Assembly (NCBI RefSeq): GCF_004614185.1
Contig: NZ_SPVF01000083.1
Location: 1-45,777 of the forward strand
Source of the DNA: Zemynaea arenosa
GTDB taxonomy: Bacteria > Pseudomonadota > Gammaproteobacteria > Burkholderiales > Burkholderiaceae_D
DNA: 45,777 bases
Direction of reading: 5' to 3'
Both the position numbers and the translations under genes were made by a program. Below are positions 15,852 to 24,463 of this stretch, piece after piece; position 1 is the stretch's first letter, and each line of letters starts with the position of its first letter. The notes below the pieces were generated by a model. The model made no database searches, had not been told where the DNA came from, and worked only from the letters and a program-made list of their open reading frames with translations.

Positions 15852-17365
15852 CAGGCGGAAAGGTCGCCGTTGCGCCGGTCGCGCTGATCCAGCAGCTCCG
15901 GCACTCCGGACAGGATGCCCTGGAACCCCTGCAGCACCTCGCCCACCTGCAGCCCTCCTGCGCTGATGCGGAAGCTGCGCAGCGTGGTCTCGTGCGCGCT
16001 GCCGCGCTTCTTGAACACCGAGATGGCCTTTTCCACATCGCCCCGCGCCTCGAAGTAGCGCAGCAGGAGCACGTTATCGGCCATATAGCTCACGTCCATC
16101 CCCGTCGACATGTTGCCCAGCATGCCCTGCTGCACCCCGACCAGGAAGGTGGCCACGCCGCGCTGCCCCAGGTAGGTCAGCACCTCGTGCAGGTGCGTGG
16201 CCAGGAAGCTGGCCTCCGGCATCGCATTCAGGTAGCCGTTCAGGCTATCGATCACGATGACCTCGGCCCCGCGGTCGGCGGCTCCGCACACGGCATGCGT
16301 GAATTCGCCCGGAGACATCTCGGCCGGGTCGATCTGGTGCACCGTCAGCAGCTTGGCATCGAAGGGCGTTTGCAGGTCCATGCCGATGCCCCGCGCCCGA
16401 TTGAGCAGCGTATTGAATGATTCCTCGAACAGAAACATGGAGGCCCTCTGCCCCCGCTCCGTGACCGCTTTCACGAACTGCATCGCAAGGCTCGACTTGC
16501 CGCTGCCGGGCGGTCCCGAGATCAAGGTGCTCGATCCCGCCTCGATGCCGCCGCCGAGCAAAACGTCGAACTGCGGGAGGCCGCTCCTGACCTGCCCGCG
16601 CTGGGCGAGGGTTCGGGTTTCGGCGGCCACGATGCGCGGATACACAATCACTCCGCCAGTGATGATCGAGTAGTCGTGCGGGCCGCGCCGGAACCCCACG
16701 CCCCGGTATTTCAGCACCCGCACCACGCGCCGTTCGGCGCCGTACTCCGAATCGGTGTGCTGCAGCGTGATCACCCCATGGGCCACGCTGCGCACCTGCT
16801 GGTCGCCGCGCAGGGCCGTCTTGTCGTCCAGGAGCAGCGCCGTACAGGCGCGCCGCGCGAAATACTGCTTCAGCGCCAGCACGTGGCGACGGTAGCGCAG
16901 CGCGCTGCCGGACAGCAGCTGCAGCTCGGACAGCGAATCGAGCACCACGCGCTGGGGATTGATCTTCTCGATCATCCCCAGGATCATTTTGTTGGTCTCG
17001 CTGAACTCCACCTCGGACGGATGCAGCACCGTGTACTGCTCATCCGGGTCCAGCAAGCTTTCTTCGGGAATGACCTCGAACACAGTGACGCCGTCCATGT
17101 CCATGCCGTGGGCCGCCGCCACCGCGCGGAGCTCGACCTCGTTCTCGGCCAGCGTGATGTACAGGACCTTTTCACCCTGCCGGGCGCCCTCCAGCAGGAA
17201 TTGCAGCGCGATCGTCGTCTTGCCGGAGCCGGGATCCCCTTCCAGCAAATACAGGCGCTCCTTGGTCAAACCGCCGCCGAGGATGTTGTCGAGACCAGGG
17301 ATGCCGGTGGAGATGAACTCCGTGCTCAAGGTATTTTGTGTGTTCACGGGATGGGTTCCAATCAT
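15851..17365 (-). CDS. KaiC-like double RecA-fold ATPase
   Basis: A 504-residue protein with two KaiC/RecA domains. Walker A motifs are GDPGSGKT (43-50) and GPPGSGKS (284-291), with Walker B segments VVLDSLSEL and VIVIDSLNG. The second domain keeps the catalytic pair Glu314-Glu315 (FEES); the first reads LAEN, losing the first Glu. At the autophosphorylation site of cyanobacterial KaiC (Ser-Thr) this protein reads Ser426-Tyr427, so one phosphosite is changed. No kaiA or kaiB is nearby. The ATG at 17365 follows AGGGA by 7 bases. The hybrid kinase follows by one-base overlap. By analogy it is a signalling ATPase; a true clock is not implied. Confidence 0.9.
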   Translation of the reverse strand: MIGTHPVNTQNTLSTEFISTGIPGLDNILGGGLTKERLYLLEGDPGSGKTTIALQFLLEGARQGEKVLYITLAENEVELRAVAAAHGMDMDGVTVFEVIPEESLLDPDEQYTVLHPSEVEFSETNKMILGMIEKINPQRVVLDSLSELQLLSGSALRYRRHVLALKQYFARRACTALLLDDKTALRGDQQVRSVAHGVITLQHTDSEYGAERRVVRVLKYRGVGFRRGPHDYSIITGGVIVYPRIVAAETRTLAQRGQVRSGLPQFDVLLGGGIEAGSSTLISGPPGSGKSSLAMQFVKAVTERGQRASMFLFEESFNTLLNRARGIGMDLQTPFDAKLLTVHQIDPAEMSPGEFTHAVCGAADRGAEVIVIDSLNGYLNAMPEASFLATHLHEVLTYLGQRGVATFLVGVQQGMLGNMSTGMDVSYMADNVLLLRYFEARGDVEKAISVFKKRGSAHETTLRSFRISAGGLQVGEVLQGFQGILSGVPELLDQRDRRNGDLSA

Positions 17366-17417
17366 CAACTTTTCCCTATTAAACCCAATCCTCGCGGATA
17401 GTCGCACACGGTTGGTA

Positions 17418-18056
17418 TCACGGGCTGGCACCGGCCAGGTCAATACGCCGCTGGATCAGCGCCGCCGCCGTGGTGTCGCCAGCGGCTTGGGCCCGTTTCA
17501 GCTGCACGCCCAGCCACGCCAGCAGCGGGCGGCGCCAGCCCTGTTCGGACGCCGTGTCCACCGCCAGCTTGATGTCGGTGGGCGTTATGCGCCCCGCTTG
17601 CAGCAGCGCGCCTGCCGCGACCAGCCGCCCGAGAGGATCGGCCACGCCCGCGATGGAGCCGGTGGCGACCACCGGCCGGTGCTGTTCGGGCAGTGCCGCC
17701 ACGTTCACGTCACTGAAGCGGCCAGCGATATAAGCCGCGTACGCGCGCTCCTCCGCGCTCGCATCCTGTTCCAGGGCGCGGTAGCCCGGGCACCCGCCGA
17801 TGTCCAGCGCCGCCACCTGGGCCGCGCAGCGCACCAGCTCCACCTTGGCAACGAGGTCGGGGCGGCCGGTGCTCGCCATCTCGGACCGGGCCCTTGCAAA
17901 TTCCGTGTCGGCCACGCTGGACTCGCCACGCAGGTAGGCGGTGGTAAAGCTGGTGACGGAGCTGTAGGCGTTGGCCTGCCATTGCGGCGGCACCGGCTTG
18001 CTGCCGCAGGCGGCCAGCGCGGCGGCCACGATCACGCAGGCGAATGTATTTTTCAT
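17418..18056 (-). CDS. Lipoprotein of an MCE transport operon
   Basis: A 212-residue protein with a lipoprotein signal: MKNTFACVIVAAALAACGSKP, in which Leu-Ala-Ala-Cys is the lipobox. The residue after Cys is Gly, so outer-membrane sorting is plausible. The rest is Ala-rich helical with two further Cys (RCAAQVAALDIGGCPGY) and no domain I recognise. It is not clearly a PqiC/YmbA-type lipoprotein. Its ATG overlaps the MCE gene stop by four bases (ATGA), so it probably serves the same transporter, perhaps as the outer-membrane end. An in-frame upstream ATG exists but would place residues before the signal peptide. Confidence 0.75.
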   Translation of the reverse strand: MKNTFACVIVAAALAACGSKPVPPQWQANAYSSVTSFTTAYLRGESSVADTEFARARSEMASTGRPDLVAKVELVRCAAQVAALDIGGCPGYRALEQDASAEERAYAAYIAGRFSDVNVAALPEQHRPVVATGSIAGVADPLGRLVAAGALLQAGRITPTDIKLAVDTASEQGWRRPLLAWLGVQLKRAQAAGDTTAAALIQRRIDLAGASP

Positions 18057-19012
18057 GGCAGCTTCACCTCGTTGTGGCGGGCGAACGGCCACTTGCGGTT
18101 GATCTCGTCCACCAGCTGGTTCACCTTGCGCAGGCTGGCATCGACCTCGCTGCGCAAGACGCCCAGGTCCTTGGTTCCGGCCTTGACGTTGGCTGCCGCG
18201 CCCTGGGCTTCCACCAGCACCGCATCGATCTTCTGCAGGCTGCCACGCGCATCCTGCAGCACGCGGGTCAGCTCCTGCACGCTGGCCTGCACGTCGTTCA
18301 TCACGCCTTTTGGACCGTAAATGCGCTGGTCGGTCTTGGCCAGCAGCGCGTTCACGCGGTCGAGCGTGAGCATGAACTTGCGGGCCTCGTCGTCGCTGCC
18401 CAGCGCACTGCCCAGCAGGCCGTACTTGCCGTTCAGGCGCCCGGTGGTGGTGGCGATGTTCGACAGGGCCGTGTTGATGCTCGAATCGGTGCGGGTCATC
18501 GCCTCCAGGTTGTCCAGCAGCGCGCGGGCGCTGGCGACCAGGCGCGGGATCTCGGCGTTGGTGTCACCCACCAGGACCGTGCGCTCCGAGTTGGGCGGCA
18601 GCGGCGGATCGGTCAGCACCCCGCTGAAGGCCTTGATCTGGGTGCTCCCCACCACGCCGCGTTCGAGCGTAAAGATGCTGGAGCTGCGCAGCCACTTGGC
18701 ATCCTTCTTCGGCACGTCGATCAGGATGCGCGCCTTGCCGTCCGGGCCGAGCTCCACCTGGCCCACGCGGCCGATCGGGAAGCCCGAGAAGGTCATGTCC
18801 ATGCCCACGGTGACGCCTTGCGAATCGTCGGACACCAGCACCAGGCGCTGGGTCGGCTCGAACACCCCGCGCGCATACATCACGTACAGCACGAACAGCA
18901 CGATCAGCGCCGACATCAGCACCAGCAGGATCACCGCCTTCACTTCGACGTTGGCCACGGGTTCGGCACGTTCGACTCGTTCGACAGGCGCATCGGCCTT
19001 CGGGTCCTGCAT
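18053..19012 (-). CDS. MCE/MlaD-family lipid transport protein
   Basis: A 319-residue periplasmic lipid-binding protein anchored by one N-terminal helix (about 24-46, VKAVILLVLMSALIVLFVLYVMY). The MCE domain (about 55-130) shows DSQGVTVGMDMTFSGFPIGRV and the PPNSERTVLVGD segment. A long helical C-terminal region with repeated heptads (about 150-310) resembles the needle-forming helices of MCE proteins. In MlaD-type systems such proteins form hexamers that pass lipids between the membranes. The permease gene is 52 bases upstream on the same strand and a lipoprotein gene overlaps its end. No ATPase gene is in the cluster. Confidence 0.85.
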   Translation of the reverse strand: MQDPKADAPVERVERAEPVANVEVKAVILLVLMSALIVLFVLYVMYARGVFEPTQRLVLVSDDSQGVTVGMDMTFSGFPIGRVGQVELGPDGKARILIDVPKKDAKWLRSSSIFTLERGVVGSTQIKAFSGVLTDPPLPPNSERTVLVGDTNAEIPRLVASARALLDNLEAMTRTDSSINTALSNIATTTGRLNGKYGLLGSALGSDDEARKFMLTLDRVNALLAKTDQRIYGPKGVMNDVQASVQELTRVLQDARGSLQKIDAVLVEAQGAAANVKAGTKDLGVLRSEVDASLRKVNQLVDEINRKWPFARHNEVKLP

Positions 19013-19064
19013 GGGAGCTCCTTACGTTTTTCGCGGCGGTGGAGCGCCGCGGATCTCTGAATTT

Positions 19065-19868
19065 CTAAATGTACTTGATGAGTAGCGAAGCCGCCTCGAT
19101 CATGAAGAGGACGAACAGCAGGCCCACCGCGCCTGGCTGCACGTTCGACTTGCGCGCCCGCCGCAGCCGCTGCGCTTCCAACTGAGCCGCCGTCGGAATC
19201 ACCGCCACCGACAGGCCGAAGAACACCGTCTTGAACACGAAGCCGATGGTCACCGTCGGATCGAACACCCGCCCCACGGTGCGGGTATAGTCCCCCATAC
19301 CCCACGGCGAAAAGCCGAACTGCACCAGATACGCGAGCACCAGCACCACCACGCTGCTGACCATCGCCAGCGACAGCACCGCAAAGGTATTCGCCAGCAC
19401 CTGCGGCACGAGATCGCGCTGCAGGCGCGCCTGCAGCGCGGCCGAATCGTCCGGCGCCTTGGCCGCCACCGCGAGGATGTCGGCCGCATGGTACTGGAAG
19501 CCCGCGCGGATCGCCACGAACAGCGCCGCGGTGAGCGGAATCAGTTCCAGCACCAGCACCCGCACCACCATCTCGATGGCGTAATGCGAGAGCCCATAGC
19601 TAATGGCCGTGACGACCACGATGCGGATGATGACCAGGCTGACGAGGGAGGCGAGCAGCGTAAACCAGGGTAGCACCTGCCAGGTGTTGACGTAGAGGTG
19701 GCGCGCCGTGGACAGCCGCATGTCACGGTGATAGGTCGATGGCGACAGCGCCAGCACCAGCGCCACCGCCCCCAGATGGACGGTGTACCACCACCCCCGC
19801 ACGATCCGCCGGATCAGCAGTCCCCAGTGATGCGGCTTGGTCCGCATAAACGAAGTCACATGTTGCAT
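19065..19868 (-). CDS. MlaE-family ABC permease
   Basis: A 267-residue inner-membrane permease with about five hydrophobic helices. It has the MlaE core LVLELIPLTAALFVAIRAGFQYHAADILA, near the segment that contacts the ATPase in Mla systems, and a C-terminal pattern FVFKTVFFGLSVAVIPTAAQ. Extended -10 TGGTATGAT lies just before the ATG at 19868, ending seven bases away, so transcription could start at or near this ATG (leaderless). An ATG at 19880 overlaps that element and is less likely. It heads the permease-MCE-lipoprotein operon. The MlaF-type ATPase is absent, so it must be encoded elsewhere or not used. Confidence 0.85.
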   Translation of the reverse strand: MQHVTSFMRTKPHHWGLLIRRIVRGWWYTVHLGAVALVLALSPSTYHRDMRLSTARHLYVNTWQVLPWFTLLASLVSLVIIRIVVVTAISYGLSHYAIEMVVRVLVLELIPLTAALFVAIRAGFQYHAADILAVAAKAPDDSAALQARLQRDLVPQVLANTFAVLSLAMVSSVVVLVLAYLVQFGFSPWGMGDYTRTVGRVFDPTVTIGFVFKTVFFGLSVAVIPTAAQLEAQRLRRARKSNVQPGAVGLLFVLFMIEAASLLIKYI

Positions 19869-19892
19869 GCCCGGCATCATACCAAGCCCACC

Positions 19893-20011
19893 GGGGTCAG
19901 GCCTCCCCGATTCGGCATGGGGTCAGACCCCGCCATCTTAAGTCCTTGATTTTATTGGAACAGAAACCGTTGGGGCCTGACCCCTACGGGAAGTGGCAGG
20001 CCTGACCCCTA
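19893..20011. repeat. REP-like GGGGTCAGGCCT repeat cluster
   Basis: Four related units lie in the gap between mlaE and relA: GGGGTCAGGCCTCCCC (19893-19908), GGGGTCAGACCCC (19919-19931), GGGGCCTGACCCCT (19972-19985) and AGGCCTGACCCCTA (19998-20011). The first and last form an exact 12-base inverted repeat, GGGGTCAGGCCT and AGGCCTGACCCC. The pattern resembles REP/BIME-type intergenic elements. No associated transposase is in the window. Confidence 0.75.
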
Positions 20012-20063
20012 AGGGGGTGGCAGATCAAGGGTTGATAGCGGTTTCGTGATTTCGGGAAAGGGA

Positions 20064-22292
20064 TTACTGGCGGCGGGCTTCCTGCACGCCGGTGACTTCG
20101 GAAATGGCGGCGATGGCCTTCTGCAGCTGGGCGGTGGAGCTGATCTCGGCGGTGAAGGTCATGCGCGCCGTGCCCTTGGCGCTTTGCGTGTTCACACCGA
20201 TCACGTTGATCTTCTCGCGCGAGAAGACCTCGGAAATATCGCGCAGCAGCCCTTGCCGGTCATTCGCGAGGATGAACAGGTCGATCGGGTAGACCGTGCT
20301 GGTCTCCTGCGCACCCCAGTCGGCATCGATCACGCGCTCCGGATTCTTGGCGCGCATCTCGCCAAAGTTCTTGCAAGCGGTCCGGTGGATCGACACGCCC
20401 TTCCCGCGCGTGACGAAGCCGACGATCGGATCGGGCGGCGCTGGCTTGCAGCAGCGCGCGAGCTGCGTCATCAAACCATCCGTCCCGACGATCAGCACCC
20501 CGGACTTGGCGCCCTGCTCCGTGCTCGACGCGCGGCTCTTGTTGAGCACCACCGCGTCCACCTCGGGCGGCGGCGGCTCGCCCGACGCGTGCAAGGCCTG
20601 CTCCACATGGCGTAGCGAGAATTCGTCCTTGCCGACGGAGATGAACAGGTCGTCCACCTTGTCGAAGCCCAGCTTATGCGCCAGCGCTTCCAGGTTGACC
20701 GCCGTCTTCCCTTCCCGCTGCAGCGACTTCTCGACCAGAGCCCGCCCATGCGCCAGGGTCTCCTGCAGCTCGATGGCATGGAACCACGCCCGCACCTTGG
20801 CCCGCGTGCGCGGACTGACCGTATAGCCAGGGCTCAGCCAGTCGCGCGACGGTCCGGCGGTACCCGGCGCACCTTTCGCCGTGATGATCTCGCAGGTCTG
20901 CCCGTTCTTCAGCGGCGTATTCAAGGGCACCATCACGCCATCCACGCGCGCGCCGCGGCAGCGGTGGCCGACCTCCGAGTGCAGGTGGTAGGCAAAGTCG
21001 ATCGGCGTGGCGCCGGCCGGCAGCTCCAGTACGCGCGCCTGCGGCGTCAGCACGAAGATGCGGTCATCCAGCGACGCGGACTTGAGCTTCTCAACCCACT
21101 CGCGCTGCTGTTGCTGCTCCTCGCCGACCACGGTCTCAGTGACGTCCGATTTCCACGCCAGCAGCTGCCGCAGCCACGCGATCTTCTCGTCGTACTGCTG
21201 GCCCTTGAAGTTGGAGCCGCCTTCTTCCTTGTAGCGCCAGTGCGCCGCCACCCCGTACTCGGCGAAGTGGTGCATCTCCTGCGTGCGGATCTGCACCTCC
21301 AGCGGCCGACCGTCTTCCGCCGTCACCACCGTGTGCAGCGATTGATAACCGTTCGGCTTGGGCCGCGAGATGTAGTCGTCGAACTCCTTCGGGATCGGGG
21401 TCCAGATATTGTGGATCACGCCCAGCACCGTATAGCAGGTCTTGACGTCGTCGACGATCACGCGGAAGGCGCGCACGTCGTACAGCTCCGAGAAGTCCAG
21501 CTCCTTCCCGCGCATCTTGTTCCAGATGGAGAAGATGTGCTTGGGCCGCCCGAATACCTCGGCCTGGATGCCTTCCTTCTTGAGCTCCGCTTCCAGCCGC
21601 TCGATCGACGACTTGACGAAGCTCTCGCGCAGCATGCGCTTCTCTTCCAGCATCTTGGCGATGCGGCGGTAGGTCTCCGGCTCGATCATGCGGAAGGCCA
21701 GGTCCTCCAGCTCCCACTTGAGTTGCCAGATCCCCAGCCGGTTAGCCAGAGGCGCATACAGGTCCAGCACTTCCTTGCCGTAGGCATGCGTCAGCTCGTT
21801 GAAGATCTTCTGGTCCGCGAACCAGCGCAGCGTGGTGACGCAGGACGCCAGCCGCATCATCACCACGCGCATGTCGGTAGCCATCGCCAGCAGCATCTTG
21901 CGCAGCGATTCCAGCTGCGAGCCGGCTTTGGTATCGCGCTTCTGCTGGCCCACGGTCATGTCGCGCAGGCGGATCAGCTGGCGCACGCCGGACACGAGGT
22001 CCATCACCTCCTTGCCGAAGCGCGTCTCCAGGTTGGTGGCGGCCGAAGGATCGAGCACCGTGAGCTCGAACAGCATCCCCGCGATGCGCGACTCGGCATC
22101 GAGGTTGAGCATCGCCAGCGTGCTGGCCACGCCAAGCGCGAATTCAAACGCGCCCTCGCCCGAGGTGCAGGTCTTGCCCTCGTAGGCTTCATTCGCGTAT
22201 TCGAGCGCCGCGCGCACCCGTGCCGCGTCCTCGGGCGCGAGGCCCTGGACGACCTGCGTCGTGGCGCTGCCCAGCGCGGCGATCGACACCAT
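20064..22292 (-). CDS. relA: RelA-type (p)ppGpp synthetase
   Basis: A 742-residue stringent-response enzyme that makes (p)ppGpp from ATP and GTP or GDP on stalled ribosomes. The N-terminal hydrolase domain is degenerate: the HD motif position reads LFELTVLDPS and the metal-binding histidines are missing. The synthetase domain is intact (RPKHIFSIWNKM, ELYDVRAFRVIV, EFDDYISRPKPNGYQSLHT). EFDD is the EXDD form of synthetase-only RelA. TGS (FVLTPQARVLELPAGATPIDFAYHLH), a Cys-containing helical region and a C-terminal ACT domain follow. It starts six bases after the ridA stop and is the last gene of hydrolase-ridA-relA. Confidence 0.95.
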   Translation of the reverse strand: MVSIAALGSATTQVVQGLAPEDAARVRAALEYANEAYEGKTCTSGEGAFEFALGVASTLAMLNLDAESRIAGMLFELTVLDPSAATNLETRFGKEVMDLVSGVRQLIRLRDMTVGQQKRDTKAGSQLESLRKMLLAMATDMRVVMMRLASCVTTLRWFADQKIFNELTHAYGKEVLDLYAPLANRLGIWQLKWELEDLAFRMIEPETYRRIAKMLEEKRMLRESFVKSSIERLEAELKKEGIQAEVFGRPKHIFSIWNKMRGKELDFSELYDVRAFRVIVDDVKTCYTVLGVIHNIWTPIPKEFDDYISRPKPNGYQSLHTVVTAEDGRPLEVQIRTQEMHHFAEYGVAAHWRYKEEGGSNFKGQQYDEKIAWLRQLLAWKSDVTETVVGEEQQQQREWVEKLKSASLDDRIFVLTPQARVLELPAGATPIDFAYHLHSEVGHRCRGARVDGVMVPLNTPLKNGQTCEIITAKGAPGTAGPSRDWLSPGYTVSPRTRAKVRAWFHAIELQETLAHGRALVEKSLQREGKTAVNLEALAHKLGFDKVDDLFISVGKDEFSLRHVEQALHASGEPPPPEVDAVVLNKSRASSTEQGAKSGVLIVGTDGLMTQLARCCKPAPPDPIVGFVTRGKGVSIHRTACKNFGEMRAKNPERVIDADWGAQETSTVYPIDLFILANDRQGLLRDISEVFSREKINVIGVNTQSAKGTARMTFTAEISSTAQLQKAIAAISEVTGVQEARRQ

Positions 22293-22298
22293 GGCGGA

Positions 22299-22649
22299 TC
22301 AGCGCACGGCGGCGGTGATGCAGATCTCGACCAGGCAGGCTGGGTTGGCAAGCTTGGCTTCCACCGTCGCGCGCGGCGGCGTGTGACCCTGCGGTACCCA
22401 TTCGTCCCAGACCGAGTTCATGCCGGGGAAGTTGGCCATGTCGCTGATGTAGATCTGGCACATCAGGATGCAGGTGCGGTCGCTGCCCGCTTCGGCCAGC
22501 AGGCGGTCGACGTGGCCCAGCACCTCGCGGGTCTGGCCGACGATATCCTGGGTGGTGTCTTCGGCGATCTGGCCGGCCAGATAGATGGTTTGGTTGTGGA
22601 TGGCGATTTCGGAAAGCCGTTTGCCAACGTGGAAGCGTTCAATGGTCAT
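22299..22649 (-). CDS. RidA family protein (YjgF/YER057c/UK114)
   Basis: A 116-residue member of the RidA family, trimeric enamine/imine deaminases that remove reactive intermediates made by PLP enzymes. Family features seen are LSEIAIHNQTIYLAGQIAEDT, TREVLGHVDRLLAEAGS and the PPRATVEAKLANPACLVEICITA tail. The Arg of PPRATVE lies where the substrate-carboxylate-binding Arg sits in active members. It lies six bases before relA and 28 bases after the hydrolase gene, all on the minus strand, so it is probably co-transcribed with both. Subfamily and substrate are not clear. Confidence 0.88.
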   Translation of the reverse strand: MTIERFHVGKRLSEIAIHNQTIYLAGQIAEDTTQDIVGQTREVLGHVDRLLAEAGSDRTCILMCQIYISDMANFPGMNSVWDEWVPQGHTPPRATVEAKLANPACLVEICITAAVR

Positions 22650-22677
22650 GATGGAGAGCTCTTTAAATCTTCAACTA

Positions 22678-23550
22678 TTAATCCAGCAGGAAGTCCCTGG
22701 CGACCGCAATCTGGTCGTCATGGATGAAGGTGGGCGCATGGCCGACACCGGGAATCTCGACCAGCCGGGCGCGCGGGCCGCGCTGGGTCATGGCGTGCGC
22801 GGTCTCGCGCGACAGCAGGTCCGACTGCTCGCCGCGGATCAGCAGCGTGGGGCAGCGGATGGCGTCATAGGCGGCCCACAGCATGGCCTGGTCGGCTTCT
22901 GCGGTCTCCGGCGTGGCGGAGCGGAAGGGCTGCGCCAGGCCCATGTCGTAGTGGCGCACCCACTGGCCGTTGTCGTCCTGGCGCAGCACGTCGGCGGCCA
23001 GTTTGTGCCATTCGTCCTCGGAGTGCTCGCCGAAGGACAGCGACACTTCACGCACGAACTTGGCGGCGGTCTCGAAGCTTGGGAAGCGCAGGTCCTGGCC
23101 GATGTAGTCGCCGATGCGCTGCAATGCCGTGGGGTCGAGCGTGGGGCCGATGTCGTTGAGCACCAGTTTGCGCACCGGGTTGCCCGGCAGGGATGCGAGG
23201 CCCATGCCGATCAGGCCACCCATCGAGGTGCCGAACCAGTCGACCTGGTCGTGCTCCTGCGTGACGCGCGCGATCAGGGTCACCATGTCGCTCACGTATT
23301 GCGGGATGCGGTAGTGCTCGGGGTTGCGCAGCTTGCCGGAGCGTCCGCGGCCGACGGTGTCGGGGCAGACCACGCGGTAGTGGCCACACAGCGCGCGCGC
23401 CAGGGCGTCGAAATCGTCCGCCACGCGGGTCACGCCGTGGGAGCAGATCAGGACCTTGCGGTTGCAGGGGTCGCCCCACTCCTTGTACACGATGTCATGC
23501 AAGCCGCTGGGGGACATGCACTGGACGGTTTTGATCCTCGGTTCGGTCAC
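22678..23550 (-). CDS. Alpha/beta hydrolase
   Basis: A 290-residue soluble alpha/beta-hydrolase. The nucleophile elbow is GTSMGG, an acid residue is in RGEQSDLLS and the catalytic His is in VGHAPTF. The oxyanion region is HGVTRVADDFDALA. I start at the GTG at 23550 because GGAG lies 7 bases upstream; an ATG at 23592 would include the CCGTA-N4-TACGG operator in the coding sequence. Substrate is unknown. Divergence from 3-hydroxybutyrate dehydrogenase, with a shared dyad between them, makes a short-chain ester, such as hydroxybutyrate oligomers, a fair guess but not shown. Confidence 0.82.
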   Translation of the reverse strand: MTEPRIKTVQCMSPSGLHDIVYKEWGDPCNRKVLICSHGVTRVADDFDALARALCGHYRVVCPDTVGRGRSGKLRNPEHYRIPQYVSDMVTLIARVTQEHDQVDWFGTSMGGLIGMGLASLPGNPVRKLVLNDIGPTLDPTALQRIGDYIGQDLRFPSFETAAKFVREVSLSFGEHSEDEWHKLAADVLRQDDNGQWVRHYDMGLAQPFRSATPETAEADQAMLWAAYDAIRCPTLLIRGEQSDLLSRETAHAMTQRGPRARLVEIPGVGHAPTFIHDDQIAVARDFLLD

Positions 23551-23574
23551 TACGCTTCTCCAAATTGAGCCATA

Positions 23575-23588
23575 CCGTAAAACTACGG
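23575..23588. promoter_or_regulatory. Dyad CCGTA-AAAC-TACGG between hydrolase and bdhA
   Basis: A perfect 5-base inverted repeat with a 4-base spacer, within ATACCGTAAAACTACGGG. It lies 25 bases before the hydrolase start and 71 bases before bdhA. A near-copy (ATACCGTAGAACTAC, one mismatch in 15) lies upstream of the PAS-LuxR regulator at 38186, next to the CoA-transferase genes. Probably an operator; the binding protein is not known. Confidence 0.55.
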
Positions 23589-23659
23589 GCACCCGACATT
23601 TTACTGGGCGTTGCGCTTATCATTCACATTTTACAAGACCCATTCACTCTGAGGACACC

Positions 23660-24454
23660 ATGAACTCGACCATGTTAAGCGGGAAGACCGCACTCGTCAC
23701 CGGCTCCACCTCGGGCATCGGCCTGGGGATCGCGCGCGCGCTGGCGGCGCAGGGCGCCAACATCGTGTTCAACGGCTTTGGCGACGCCGCCCAGATCGAG
23801 CAGCTGCACACCGGCGTGGCCAAGGAATTCGGCGTACGTACGGCCTACAGCGGCGCAGACATGTCGAAGCCGGAGCAGATCGAAGAGATGATGCGCATGG
23901 CGGCCGCGCAGTTCGGCGGCGTAGACATCCTGGTCAACAACGCTGGCATCCAGCACGTGTCCAACGTGGAGGACTTCCCGGTCGAGAAATGGGACGCGAT
24001 CATCGCCATCAACCTGACCTCGGCCTTCCATACCACGCGTCTCGCCCTGCCCTGGATGAAGCAGAAGAACTGGGGCCGCATCGTCAACCTGGCGTCGGTC
24101 CACGGTCTGGTGGGCTCGGCGGGCAAGTCGGCCTATGTCGCAGCCAAGCACGGGCTGGTGGGCTTCACCAAGGTCACCGCGCTGGAGAACGCGCATTCGG
24201 GCGTGACCTGCAATGCGATCTGCCCGGGCTGGGTCCTGACCCCGCTGGTGCAGAAGCAGGTGGACGACCGCGCGGCGCGCGACGGCATCCCGATGGAAGC
24301 GGCCAAGAAGGCGCTGCTGGCGGAAAAGCAGCCGTCCGGCGAATTCGTCACACCGGAGGAACTGGGCGCGCTGGCCGTGTTCTTCTGCAGCCCGGCGGCC
24401 GACCAGGTGCGCGGCGTGGCGTGGAACATGGACGGCGGCTGGGCGGCGCAGTAA
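23660..24454 (+). CDS. bdhA: 3-hydroxybutyrate dehydrogenase
   Basis: A 264-residue short-chain dehydrogenase that oxidises (R)-3-hydroxybutyrate to acetoacetate with NAD+, the step after poly-3-hydroxybutyrate breakdown. SDR motifs are TGSTSGIG (cofactor), NNAG, catalytic Ser in LASVHGLVGS and YVAAK (Tyr, Lys). The family-specific features are AGIQHVSNVEDFPVEKWD, ICPGWVLTPLVQKQ and the long EKQPSGEFVTPEELGALAVFFCS tail. GAGGA precedes the ATG at 23660. The CoA-transferase genes at 36.7-38.1 kb would convert the product acetoacetate to acetoacetyl-CoA, so this gene belongs to the same pathway. Confidence 0.93.
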   Translation: MNSTMLSGKTALVTGSTSGIGLGIARALAAQGANIVFNGFGDAAQIEQLHTGVAKEFGVRTAYSGADMSKPEQIEEMMRMAAAQFGGVDILVNNAGIQHVSNVEDFPVEKWDAIIAINLTSAFHTTRLALPWMKQKNWGRIVNLASVHGLVGSAGKSAYVAAKHGLVGFTKVTALENAHSGVTCNAICPGWVLTPLVQKQVDDRAARDGIPMEAAKKALLAEKQPSGEFVTPEELGALAVFFCSPAADQVRGVAWNMDGGWAAQ

Positions 24455-24463
24455 TCAGCAGCG

